Shown one piece after another: positions 35,979-43,465 of a stretch of DNA of 64,000 nucleotides. Under the pieces are notes generated by a model, which worked only from the letters and a program-made list of their open reading frames with translations, had not been told where the DNA came from and searched no databases. The stretch spans positions 723,822 to 787,821 of the forward strand of contig NZ_BEWB01000004.1 of the NCBI RefSeq assembly GCF_003112555.1. Direction: 5' to 3'. How positions within the stretch are numbered: position 1 is the stretch's first letter; each line of letters opens with the position of its first letter. Made by a program: the position numbers and the translations under genes. Source of the DNA: Streptomyces coelicoflavus. GTDB taxonomy: Bacteria > Actinomycetota > Actinomycetes > Streptomycetales > Streptomycetaceae.

Positions 35979-36065
35979 ATGACGCAAGTGTCCGACCACG
36001 AGCTGCGACGGCTGCCCCGGTGGGGCGTCAAGCGGGTGTGCGGCTGTCCGGGGTGGCTGTCGTGA
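35979..36065 (+). CDS. 28-residue ORF coupled to enolase-superfamily gene
   Basis: ATG 35979 has a GGGAG site eight bases before it (CCCGGGAGCCCCCGATG). The peptide is basic, with a C-terminal CGCPGW motif. Its stop overlaps the GTG start of the next gene as GTGA, the arrangement of a translated, coupled leader. No family recognised. It may be a leader peptide that tunes the downstream gene, or a small metal-binding protein; codon choice fits the genome. Confidence 0.45.
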   Translation: MTQVSDHELRRLPRWGVKRVCGCPGWLS

Positions 36066-37216
36066 GGGGAGGCGGCCCGGCATCCCTGGACGCGTGCACG
36101 GTCGACGCGGTCGACGTGCACGCCTTCGAGGTCCCCACCGACGGCCCCGGCGGCAAGGAGCAGGACGGCACCCTGGAGTGGGACTCCACGACCCTCGTTC
36201 TCGTCCGGGTGCACGCGGGCGGCAGGACCGGCCTCGGCTACACGTACGGCGACCTCTCCGTCGCCACGTTCGCGCACTCCGTGCTGGCCCCCCTGATCAA
36301 GGGCGCGGGCATCGGCTCACCGGCGGCGCTGAGCCACCGGATGGCCGCGCGGATGCGCAACGCGGGCCGTCCCGGCGTCGGGGCCATGGCCCTGTCCGCC
36401 GTCGACGTGGCGCTGTGGGACCTCAAGGCCCGGCTGCTCGGCCTGCCCCTGGTCCACCTCCTGCCCGCGTGCCACGACCGGGTGCCCGTCTACGGCAGCG
36501 GCGGCTTCACCAACTACCCCCTGGACCGGCTGGCCGGCCAGCTCGCCGGCTGGGTCGGGCAGGGCATCCCCCGCGTGAAGCTGAAGACGTCGCGGGAGCC
36601 CGAGCGAGACGCCGAACGCCTCACCGCCGTACGCGGGGCGATCGGCGACGGGCCCGAGCTGTTCGCCGACGCCAACGGCGCCCTCGGCCGCAAGGAGGCC
36701 CTGTACTGGGCGCACCGGTTCCACGATGCGTGGGACGTGCGCTGGTTCGAGGAGCCCGTCAGCTCCGCCGACCTGGAAGGGCTGCGGATGCTGCGCGAGC
36801 GGGGACCGGCCCGGCTGGAGATCACCGCGGGGGAGTACGCCTTCACCGCCCAGGACTTCGCCAACCTCGTCGAAGGCCCCGCCGGCCCCGCCGTCGACTG
36901 CCTCCAGGCCGACGTCACCCGCTGCGGCGGCATCACCGGCGTCCTGGAGATCGCCGGTCTGTCGGGCGTCCGGCACCTCGACCTGTCCGCGCACTGCGCC
37001 CCGGCGATCTCGGCCCACGCCTTCTGCGCGGTGCGCCGGCTGCGCCACCTGGAGTACTTCCACGACCACGTGCGCGTCGAGAACCTGCTGTTCGACGGCA
37101 CGCTGTCGCCCGACGGCGGCGCCCTGCGCCCGGACCCCGGCCGCCCGGGACTCGGCCTCGACGTCAAGTGGGCCGACGCGGAGCCGTACCGCGTCCACGG
37201 CACCCGCCCGTCCTGA
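36062..37216 (+). CDS. mandelate racemase/enolase-superfamily enzyme
   Basis: 384 residues from GTG 36062 (GTG 36053 is an alternative). The N-terminal capping domain is followed by a TIM barrel with the superfamily residues: Lys pair in RVKLKTS, metal ligands Asp in LFADANGA, Glu in RWFEEPV and Glu in EITAGEYAF, and the C-terminal base His in LDLSAHC. Mandelate-racemase subgroup, so it removes the proton next to a carboxylate and then racemises or dehydrates. The substrate, perhaps an acid sugar, cannot be told. Confidence 0.85.
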   Translation: MRGGGPASLDACTVDAVDVHAFEVPTDGPGGKEQDGTLEWDSTTLVLVRVHAGGRTGLGYTYGDLSVATFAHSVLAPLIKGAGIGSPAALSHRMAARMRNAGRPGVGAMALSAVDVALWDLKARLLGLPLVHLLPACHDRVPVYGSGGFTNYPLDRLAGQLAGWVGQGIPRVKLKTSREPERDAERLTAVRGAIGDGPELFADANGALGRKEALYWAHRFHDAWDVRWFEEPVSSADLEGLRMLRERGPARLEITAGEYAFTAQDFANLVEGPAGPAVDCLQADVTRCGGITGVLEIAGLSGVRHLDLSAHCAPAISAHAFCAVRRLRHLEYFHDHVRVENLLFDGTLSPDGGALRPDPGRPGLGLDVKWADAEPYRVHGTRPS

Positions 37217-37240
37217 CCGAGCAAAGACGTCGGGACACCG

Positions 37241-37312
37241 GAACACGCCCTGCGCAGGGCGGTCGACGGCGAGGTCGGCTTCGACACCGGCCCGCTCGCC
37301 CGGTACGCGGCG
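37241..37312 (+). pseudogene. fragment of FAD-linked oxidase N-terminus
   Basis: About 24 codons (EHALRRAVDGEVGFDTG...ARYAAASG) resemble the beginning of GlcD-type FAD-linked oxidases, where this segment precedes the FAD-binding domain. Nothing of the rest is present: the thioesterase gene follows on the other strand. A deletion scar is the simplest reading, but the match is short. Confidence 0.35.
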
Positions 37313-37315
37313 GCG

Positions 37316-37795
37316 TCAGGACACGGCGGCGATGGAGCGGCCCGCCCAGTCCGGAGCCGGCTCCGTCAGCTCCGTGAAGCGGCGCCGGACCGCCGCCGGG
37401 AACTCGGCGGCCCGGCCCGCCTGCCGGTCGACGTGGACCGCGAGCAGTTCGGTCGTCGCCACCGGGGCCGCGTCGGGCACCGGTTCCGACTCCGGCCCGG
37501 GCACGACGTACATCTCGTGCACGAAGCGCGCCTTGCGCGCCGCCGCGCCCAGCACTCGGGTACGGAGCGCCAGATGGGCGGCCTCGGGCACGTCCCGAAG
37601 GAAACGGATGTGGGACTCGACCGTGTAGAGGGAGCAGCCCGTGGACTCGCGGTAGCCCGAGTCCAGGCCCGTCCCGATCATGAGCGCGTCCGTGGCGTGA
37701 CCGAAGACGAGGACGTAGAAGGCCTCGCTCATATGGCCGTTGTAGTCGATCCACTCCGGGCGGACCGTGCTGCGGAACAGCGGGAGCCCCGTCAT
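37316..37795 (-). CDS. thioesterase, probable betainyl-CoA thioesterase
   Basis: 159 residues, hot-dog fold of the 4-hydroxybenzoyl-CoA thioesterase group: EWIDYNGHMSEAFY carries the conserved Asp and the NGHM turn. ATG overlaps the stop of the carnitine dehydrogenase gene by four bases. In other bacteria this thioesterase is fused to, or next to, L-carnitine dehydrogenase and frees glycine betaine from betainyl-CoA. The operon makes this assignment likely. Confidence 0.82.
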   Translation of the reverse strand: MTGLPLFRSTVRPEWIDYNGHMSEAFYVLVFGHATDALMIGTGLDSGYRESTGCSLYTVESHIRFLRDVPEAAHLALRTRVLGAAARKARFVHEMYVVPGPESEPVPDAAPVATTELLAVHVDRQAGRAAEFPAAVRRRFTELTEPAPDWAGRSIAAVS

Positions 37796-38766
37796 CGGGA
37801 GGATCCCTTCTCGCGGTCCAGGCGCCCGGTGGCGCGCAGTACGTCGATGACGCCCCGGTCGCGTTCGGCCACCAGGTCCGCGATGGAGCGGCCGTCCGCC
37901 GCCTCGTCGCAGCCCGCCACCACGGCGTCGTACAACTCCTTGTCCAGCTCGGGGGCTTCGAGACGCGTCCACGGCGACTTCAGGGACGGGCCGAAGTGGT
38001 CCAGCATGTGCGCCATGCCGCCCTCACCTCCCGCGAGCGCGAAGGTCAGCATCGGTCCCATCACCGCCCAGCGCAGTCCGGGCCCCTCGGTGATCGACAG
38101 GTCTATGTCCCGGACCGTCGCCTCGCCGTTCGCGACCATGTGCAGCGCCTCGCGCCACAGGGCCTCCTGGAGGCGGTTCGCGATGAAGCCGGGAACCTCG
38201 TTGTCCATCGTGATGACGGACTTGCCCGCCGCCTCGTAGAAGCGGGCGGCCCAGGCGACCGCTGCGGCGTCGGTGTGCTCGCCGCCGACGACCTCGACCA
38301 GCGGGATCAGGTAGGGCGGGTTGAACGGGTGGCCGACGACCAGGCGCGACGGGTCCGCGGCCGACGTCTGCATGTCGGTCATCGGGTAGCCGGAGGTGGA
38401 GGAGGCGATGACGACACCGGGCGGTGTCGCCGCGTCCAGGCGGGCCAGCAGGTCCTGCTTGAGGCCGAGCTTCTCGGGCGCGCTCTCCTGGACGAACTCG
38501 GCGTCCGCCACGGCCTGTTCAAGGGTGTCCGCCACGGTCAGCCGGTCGGCCGAGGCGCCCTCGGCGAGGCCGAGCGAGGTGAGTGCCGGCCAGGCCGCGT
38601 CGACCAGGCGGCGGAGCTTGCGTTCGGCGTCGGGAGCGGGGTCCCAGGCGGTCACGTCGTAGCCGCGGGCCAGGAAGTGGGCGACCCAGCCGCCGCCGAT
38701 GACTCCGGCGCCGACACAGGCGACACGGCGGACGTTCTCCGGCGAGGTCGTCTCGGGTGCGTTCAT
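37792..38766 (-). CDS. L-carnitine dehydrogenase (3-hydroxyacyl-CoA dehydrogenase family)
   Basis: 324 residues. Rossmann loop CVGAGVIGGGWVAHFLARG near the N-terminus, catalytic His in VVGHPFNPPYLIPLVEVVGG, and VPGFIANRLQEALWREA at the start of the helical domain. That sequence is typical of carnitine dehydrogenase rather than fatty-acid beta-oxidation enzymes. It oxidises L-carnitine to 3-dehydrocarnitine with NAD. Lies between a dehydrocarnitine-cleaving enzyme and a thioesterase, completing the route to glycine betaine. Confidence 0.87.
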   Translation of the reverse strand: MNAPETTSPENVRRVACVGAGVIGGGWVAHFLARGYDVTAWDPAPDAERKLRRLVDAAWPALTSLGLAEGASADRLTVADTLEQAVADAEFVQESAPEKLGLKQDLLARLDAATPPGVVIASSTSGYPMTDMQTSAADPSRLVVGHPFNPPYLIPLVEVVGGEHTDAAAVAWAARFYEAAGKSVITMDNEVPGFIANRLQEALWREALHMVANGEATVRDIDLSITEGPGLRWAVMGPMLTFALAGGEGGMAHMLDHFGPSLKSPWTRLEAPELDKELYDAVVAGCDEAADGRSIADLVAERDRGVIDVLRATGRLDREKGSSR

Positions 38767-38795
38767 GAGAGGGGCTCCTTCGTCGTCGCGGCGGG

Positions 38796-39689
38796 TCACT
38801 TGCGCGGCTTGAGGCCGAGGGTGGCGCGGGCCTCGTCGGGGGTCGCGACGCGGGCGCCGATCGACTCGGTGATGGTCACCGCCCGCTCGACGAGCTGGGC
38901 GTTGGTCGCCTTGTTGCCCTTGCCGAGGTACAGGTTGTCCTCCAGGCCCACGCGGACGTGCCCGCCCAGCAGGATCGACTGCGCGACCCACGGCATCTGC
39001 ATCCGGCCGAGCGCGAAGCTCGCCCAACGTGCCCCGTCCGGCAGTATGTTGACCATCGACTGGAGCACTCCGGGGTCCGCGGGCGCGCCCCACGGGATGC
39101 CCATGCACAGCTGGAAGACGGTCGGGTCGTCGAGCAGGCCCTCCGCGAGCAGCTGCTTGGCGAACCAGAGCTGACCCGTGTCGAAGATCTCCAGTTCGGG
39201 CCGCACCCCCAGCTCCTGGATGCGCCGGGCGCCCGCGCGCAGCATGTCGGGCGTCGAGACGTAGAGGTTCGAGCCGTCGCCGAAGTTGAGCGAGCCGCAG
39301 TCCAGGGTGCAGATGTCGGGCAGCAGGTCCTCGACGTGCGGCAGGCGCTCCAGGCCGCCGACCAGGTCGGTGCCGGGGAGGTGGGTGAGCGGGTCGTCCG
39401 GGTCGACGACCAGGTCGCCGCCCATACCGGCGGTGAGGTTGATGACGACGTCGGTGCCGGTCTCCTTGACGCGCTCGACGACCTCCCGGTACAGCCGCGG
39501 GTCGCGGGACGGGGCGCCGGTCTCCGGGTCGCGTACGTGGATGTGGACCACGGCCGCCCCGGCGTCGGCCGCCTCGACGGCGTTCCTCGCTATCTGCTCC
39601 GGGGTGACGGGGACGTGGGGGCTCTTGCGGACGGTGTCGCCGGCACCGGTGAGCGCGCAGGTGATGATGACGTTGTCGGTCAGGGGCAT
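38796..39689 (-). CDS. beta-keto acid cleavage enzyme, 3-dehydrocarnitine type (DUF849)
   Basis: 297 residues, TIM barrel of the BKACE family. Zinc-binding histidines in VVHIHVRDP and the late segment [14 protein letters not shown] are diagnostic; NLTAGMGG and LEIFDTG are other active-site pieces. These enzymes condense a beta-keto acid with acetyl-CoA and cleave it; next to carnitine dehydrogenase the substrate is expected to be 3-dehydrocarnitine, giving acetoacetate and betainyl-CoA. First structural gene of the operon. Confidence 0.9.
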   Translation of the reverse strand: MPLTDNVIITCALTGAGDTVRKSPHVPVTPEQIARNAVEAADAGAAVVHIHVRDPETGAPSRDPRLYREVVERVKETGTDVVINLTAGMGGDLVVDPDDPLTHLPGTDLVGGLERLPHVEDLLPDICTLDCGSLNFGDGSNLYVSTPDMLRAGARRIQELGVRPELEIFDTGQLWFAKQLLAEGLLDDPTVFQLCMGIPWGAPADPGVLQSMVNILPDGARWASFALGRMQMPWVAQSILLGGHVRVGLEDNLYLGKGNKATNAQLVERAVTITESIGARVATPDEARATLGLKPRK

Positions 39690-39751
39690 GCGGGGGCCTC
39701 CCGAAATCTTGCCGGTCAGGGCTTGTTGTCAGGCTTGTTGCTCGGGGCTCG

Positions 39752-39807
39752 GGGCTCGTCGCTTAGGGCTCGTTGCTCGGGGCTCGTTGCGCAGGGCTCG
39801 TCGCTCG
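39752..39807. repeat. four 14-bp tandem repeats
   Basis: Units GGGCTCGTCGCTTA, GGGCTCGTTGCTCG, GGGCTCGTTGCGCA and GGGCTCGTCGCTCG, with degenerate copies on each side (about 39721-39835). They fill the gap between the regulator gene and the carnitine operon. Confidence 0.8.
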
Positions 39808-39832
39808 TGGCCGGCCGCTCGGGGCCTGTCGT

Positions 39833-40696
39833 TCAGGGCCGAGGAGCCAGGATCGTGTGGGTGACGTGGTTGGTCAGCGCCGTGTGCATCGCGTCCGCGG
39901 CACGGTCGGCCGACGGGCCGCTCACGGACAGGACGTGCGTCGCCAGGCCGTCGATCAGCGCGGTCAGCGTCAGCGCCGCCGCCTGCGGATCGGCCTCGGC
40001 GCGGAACACGCCCTGGGCGACACCCCGGCGTACGACGTCGGCGACGGTCTCCCGCCACTGCCGGTAGTACTCGGAGTGCAGCCGGCCCACCGCCGTGGAG
40101 CGCGCGGCCTCGGCCCACAGGTCGAGCCACACCGCCCACTGGCGGCGCTGCTGCGCGGTGCGCGGCGTTTGCAGCGCGACGAGCTGGCGCAGCTCCGCCG
40201 CCGCGTCGTCCGCCTCGGCGAGGAGGGCGGCGCGGCGCGCGGTGTCCTCGTCCATGCACCAGCGCACGGCCGCCTCGAGGAGTTCGGCGCGGCCGGGGAA
40301 GTGGTAGTGGATCGCGGCGCTGCTGGTGGCGCAGGCGCGGGCGATGTCGGCGACCCGCACCGCGTGGAAGCCGTGCTCGGCGATCAGCCGCACCGTCTCC
40401 CGGACGATCTGAAGCGGCCGCCCGCCCTCGACGCCGACGGCCGGTGCCGTGGTCTTCTCGCGGGGCCGGGTGCCGAGCAGCCGGCCCACGTCGACCCGGC
40501 CCTCGTCGGCGATCCGCGCCAGCTCCGCGGCCGTGAAGCGGCGGGTGCCGCTCAGCGAACGCGAGAGCTTGGACGGATCCATCACGACACGGCGCGCGAA
40601 CTCGCGCTGGCTGACGCCCGCCGTCGCGATGACCTCGCGGACGCGGGCGGCGGTGTCGGCGCTCGGTGCGCCGTCGGGGACGTCGTCGGTTTCCAC
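39833..40696 (-). CDS. regulator with XRE and TetR DNA-binding domains
   Basis: 287 residues from GTG 40696. Residues about 14-70 form an XRE-type helix-turn-helix (VSQREFARRVVMDPSKLSR). From about 95 a full TetR protein follows (LIAEHGFHAVRVADIARAC; SSAAIHYHFPGRAEL) with a C-terminal ligand domain. Two DNA-binding domains in one chain are uncommon. Its position directly upstream of the carnitine genes on the same strand, plus a palindrome 20 bases before its start, suggests it controls itself and that operon. Confidence 0.87.
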   Translation of the reverse strand: METDDVPDGAPSADTAARVREVIATAGVSQREFARRVVMDPSKLSRSLSGTRRFTAAELARIADEGRVDVGRLLGTRPREKTTAPAVGVEGGRPLQIVRETVRLIAEHGFHAVRVADIARACATSSAAIHYHFPGRAELLEAAVRWCMDEDTARRAALLAEADDAAAELRQLVALQTPRTAQQRRQWAVWLDLWAEAARSTAVGRLHSEYYRQWRETVADVVRRGVAQGVFRAEADPQAAALTLTALIDGLATHVLSVSGPSADRAADAMHTALTNHVTHTILAPRP

Positions 40697-40715
40697 GGGC
40701 CACGACCCTAGGCAT

Positions 40716-40736
40716 GTGTTGCGGAAAACTCAACAC
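40716..40736. promoter_or_regulatory. inverted repeat, probable autoregulatory operator
   Basis: GTGTTG, nine bases, CAACAC. It begins 20 bases before the start codon of the XRE-TetR regulator, where a repressor would block initiation. Confidence 0.5.
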
Positions 40737-40923
40737 GAGGTCGCGAAAAACTACCGATGTCCAGCGCATTGTCATGCTGACTGGCGTGTCAGTCAGACGC
40801 GCAACGCCCCGAGGGGGCGACGTGGAGGCAGCGGCGGCCCCGTTCCATCACGGTTGAGTACCGGGCCCGGAAGCGTGGCTTCCGTCACAGCTCACGTGAT
40901 CATGTCCCTGATGAGATCACCGG

Positions 40924-41949
40924 ATGCTCGGTTTCCTCGTCCGTCTCCTGCCCTTCTGGGTCCGTGAACCCCTCCTCATCGTGGTCGGGTCCGTCTTCGG
41001 CGTACGCATCGCGTATATGGCCATCGACGAGAAGGACTGGGTCCTGGGAGTGATCGGCGCGGTGTTCCTGGTGGCCACCGCGCTGCGTGTGCACACGGTG
41101 GTCCAGGCCCTGCGCGCCCGCCGGAACCCGGCTCCGGCCGCCTCGGTGGACGGGACGACGCCCGACACTCCGGCCCCGGCCCCGGCCCCGGCCCCGGCCC
41201 CGGCGCCGCAGCGTCCCGCTCCCGCCGCTCCCGCCGCTCCCACCGTGCGCGAGAAGGAACCCAACGCGTGGGGCCAGGCGTTCGCGGCCGTCGCGGTGTT
41301 CGCGGCCCTCGGGGCCGCGGTGTGGCTGGGCCCGAAGCTGCTGCCCTCCGAGGCCCACGGCACGCCGCACGCCGTCTCGTGTCCGGACGGACAGGAAACC
41401 GAGCTGCCGAGCGCCTACAAGAAGCCGCCCCGTACGGTGACCGGCGCCGAGCTGTGCGAGGCGCTCAACACGCCCGATCTGGCCCGGCTCCTCGGAACGC
41501 CGGCGGAGACCGCGACCGGGGCGTCCGCCTCCAACAACACCGCTCCGCTGACCGGCGGCAAGGTCGCCCAGCCGGAGGCCAAAGTGGAGTTCGACACCTA
41601 CACCGTGAACGTCGCGGTCACCTACAACCACCTGTCGATCGCCCAGTACGTGAAACTGATGGACTACGGGAACGAGATCGACGTCAAGAAGACCGAGGTC
41701 CTCGGCCGGCCCGCGGTCTTCTCCTCCGACCACACCATGAAGATCGAGATCAGCCTCGGCGGCGCGTCCGGCGGGCCCGTCGAGCAGGGCCCCCTGGCCC
41801 GAACGCTGGCCGTGGCCCTCGACGCGAAGGACCGCGGCGGCTACTACGAGATCACCGTGTGGAGCACGTCCGGAGCCTTCCCCGACGACGACGCCCTCCT
41901 CGACATCACCGAGAAGGTCCTCCCGGCCGTCCCCGCGCGCAAAATGTGA
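40924..41949 (+). CDS. DUF6215-like membrane protein
   Basis: 341 residues. Two hydrophobic helices near 13-55, a Pro/Ala low-complexity linker (about 75-105, with alternating AP), a third helix near 120-137 and an outer domain of 200 residues. The outer domain begins with VSCPDGQETELPSAYKKPP and has two Cys that may pair. I recall this domain as a Streptomyces family of unknown function. Followed by selA, with no sign of a shared role. Confidence 0.75.
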   Translation: MLGFLVRLLPFWVREPLLIVVGSVFGVRIAYMAIDEKDWVLGVIGAVFLVATALRVHTVVQALRARRNPAPAASVDGTTPDTPAPAPAPAPAPAPQRPAPAAPAAPTVREKEPNAWGQAFAAVAVFAALGAAVWLGPKLLPSEAHGTPHAVSCPDGQETELPSAYKKPPRTVTGAELCEALNTPDLARLLGTPAETATGASASNNTAPLTGGKVAQPEAKVEFDTYTVNVAVTYNHLSIAQYVKLMDYGNEIDVKKTEVLGRPAVFSSDHTMKIEISLGGASGGPVEQGPLARTLAVALDAKDRGGYYEITVWSTSGAFPDDDALLDITEKVLPAVPARKM

Positions 41950-42069
41950 CAAGGCGCCCGCCGATACGCCGTCGCCGTCGTCCGGCGTGTCCCGGAACCC
42001 GCAACGGGCACTGGGGGAACGATGCATGTTCCCGGGCAGTGCGCGGCCGGGCAGGAGCGGAGGACACAC

Positions 42070-43461
42070 GTGGAACAGCGGGACGCGGCCGAGCTGCGCG
42101 GCGAGAGGGCGGCGGCGGATCCGAGCGGTGCCGTCGAGACCGGCGAAGCGGCGCACGCCGTGCCGGACGCACGGCGGCGCATCCCCCGCACCGACGTGCT
42201 GCTGCGCGACCCCCGTCTCCTGGACGCGGCGGACCGGCTCGGTCCGGAACGGGTCAGGTCGGCGGTCCGCGGCGCACAGCAGCGGGCCAGAGAGGGTGCC
42301 GTGCCGCCCGACGCGGTGGCCGACGAGGCGATCGCCCTTCTGCCGCGGACGGCGTGCGGACTCCGGCCCGTGATCAACGCGACGGGAGTGCTGCTCCACA
42401 CGAACCTCGGCCGGGCACCCCTGTCCGCCGCCGCCCGGCAGGCGGTGCAGGACGCCGCCGGACCCACCGACGTCGAACTGGACCTGGAGACCGGCGTACG
42501 GGCCCCCCGGGGCCGGACCGCGCTGGCCGCGCTGCGGGCCAGGGTGCCGTCCGCCGCCGCGGTGCACGTCGTCAACAACGGGGCCGCCGCGCTCGTCCTC
42601 GCCGCCACCGCACTGGCCGCCGGCAAGGAGATCGTGGTCAGCCGCGGGGAGATGGTGGAGATCGGGGACGGCTTCCGGCTGCCCGACCTCCTGGTGTCCA
42701 CCGGCGCCCGGCTGCGCGAGGTGGGCACGACCAACCGCACGACCGTCCAGGACTACGCCGGGGCCATCGGCCCCGAGACGGGCTTCGTCCTGAAGGTGCA
42801 CCCCTCCAACTTCCGCATCACCGGCTTCACCCGCGCCGCCGGCATCTCCGAACTCGCGCCGCTCGGTGTCCCGGTGGTCGCCGACATCGGGTCGGGACTG
42901 CCGGCCCCCCACCCGCGCCTGCCGGAGGAACCTGACGCCCGGAGCCAGCTGGAGGCCGGAGCCGCCCTGGTCACCGCCAGCGGGGACAAGCTGCTCGGCG
43001 GGCCCCAGTGCGGACTCGTCCTCGGCCGGGAGGATCTGGTCCGCACCATGTCCCGCCATCCGCTCGCCCGGGCGCTGCGGGTCGACAAACTGACCCTGGC
43101 CGCGCTGGAAGCCACGCTGACCGGTCCGAAGACACCGACCGAACAGGCCCTGGAGGCCGACCCGGAGCAGCTCGCCCGCCGCGCCGAGTGGCTGGCTGGC
43201 GCGTTGCGGGCGGACGGCGTCGACGCGCGGGCGGTCGCCGGCCGGGCCACCGTCGGCGGGGGCGGCGCGCCCGGCATGACGCTGCCGAGCGCCGCGCTGT
43301 CCCTGCCCGAGCCGTACGCCACCGCGCTGCGCGCAGGAGTCGTTCCCGTGGTCGGACGGCTGGACGGCGGGCGGTGCCTGCTGGACCTCGGGTCGGTGCC
43401 GGCCGAGGACGACGAGCGGCTGGCCGAGGCCGTGCGCCGCGTGAGGGCGGGGGAGAGGTAG
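42070..43461 (+). CDS. selA: L-seryl-tRNA(Sec) selenium transferase
   Basis: 463 residues from GTG 42070 (CGGAGGA five bases before); ATG 42022 is in frame but without a ribosome site. PLP-dependent enzyme with the Schiff-base Lys307 in SGDKLLGGPQ, and GVLLHTNLGRAP and DVELDLETG typical of SelA. Converts serine on tRNA-Sec to selenocysteine using selenophosphate. Four bases before selB, and the tRNA and selD follow, so the whole pathway is in one place. Confidence 0.95.
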   Translation: MEQRDAAELRGERAAADPSGAVETGEAAHAVPDARRRIPRTDVLLRDPRLLDAADRLGPERVRSAVRGAQQRAREGAVPPDAVADEAIALLPRTACGLRPVINATGVLLHTNLGRAPLSAAARQAVQDAAGPTDVELDLETGVRAPRGRTALAALRARVPSAAAVHVVNNGAAALVLAATALAAGKEIVVSRGEMVEIGDGFRLPDLLVSTGARLREVGTTNRTTVQDYAGAIGPETGFVLKVHPSNFRITGFTRAAGISELAPLGVPVVADIGSGLPAPHPRLPEEPDARSQLEAGAALVTASGDKLLGGPQCGLVLGREDLVRTMSRHPLARALRVDKLTLAALEATLTGPKTPTEQALEADPEQLARRAEWLAGALRADGVDARAVAGRATVGGGGAPGMTLPSAALSLPEPYATALRAGVVPVVGRLDGGRCLLDLGSVPAEDDERLAEAVRRVRAGER

Positions 43462-43465
43462 GGAC

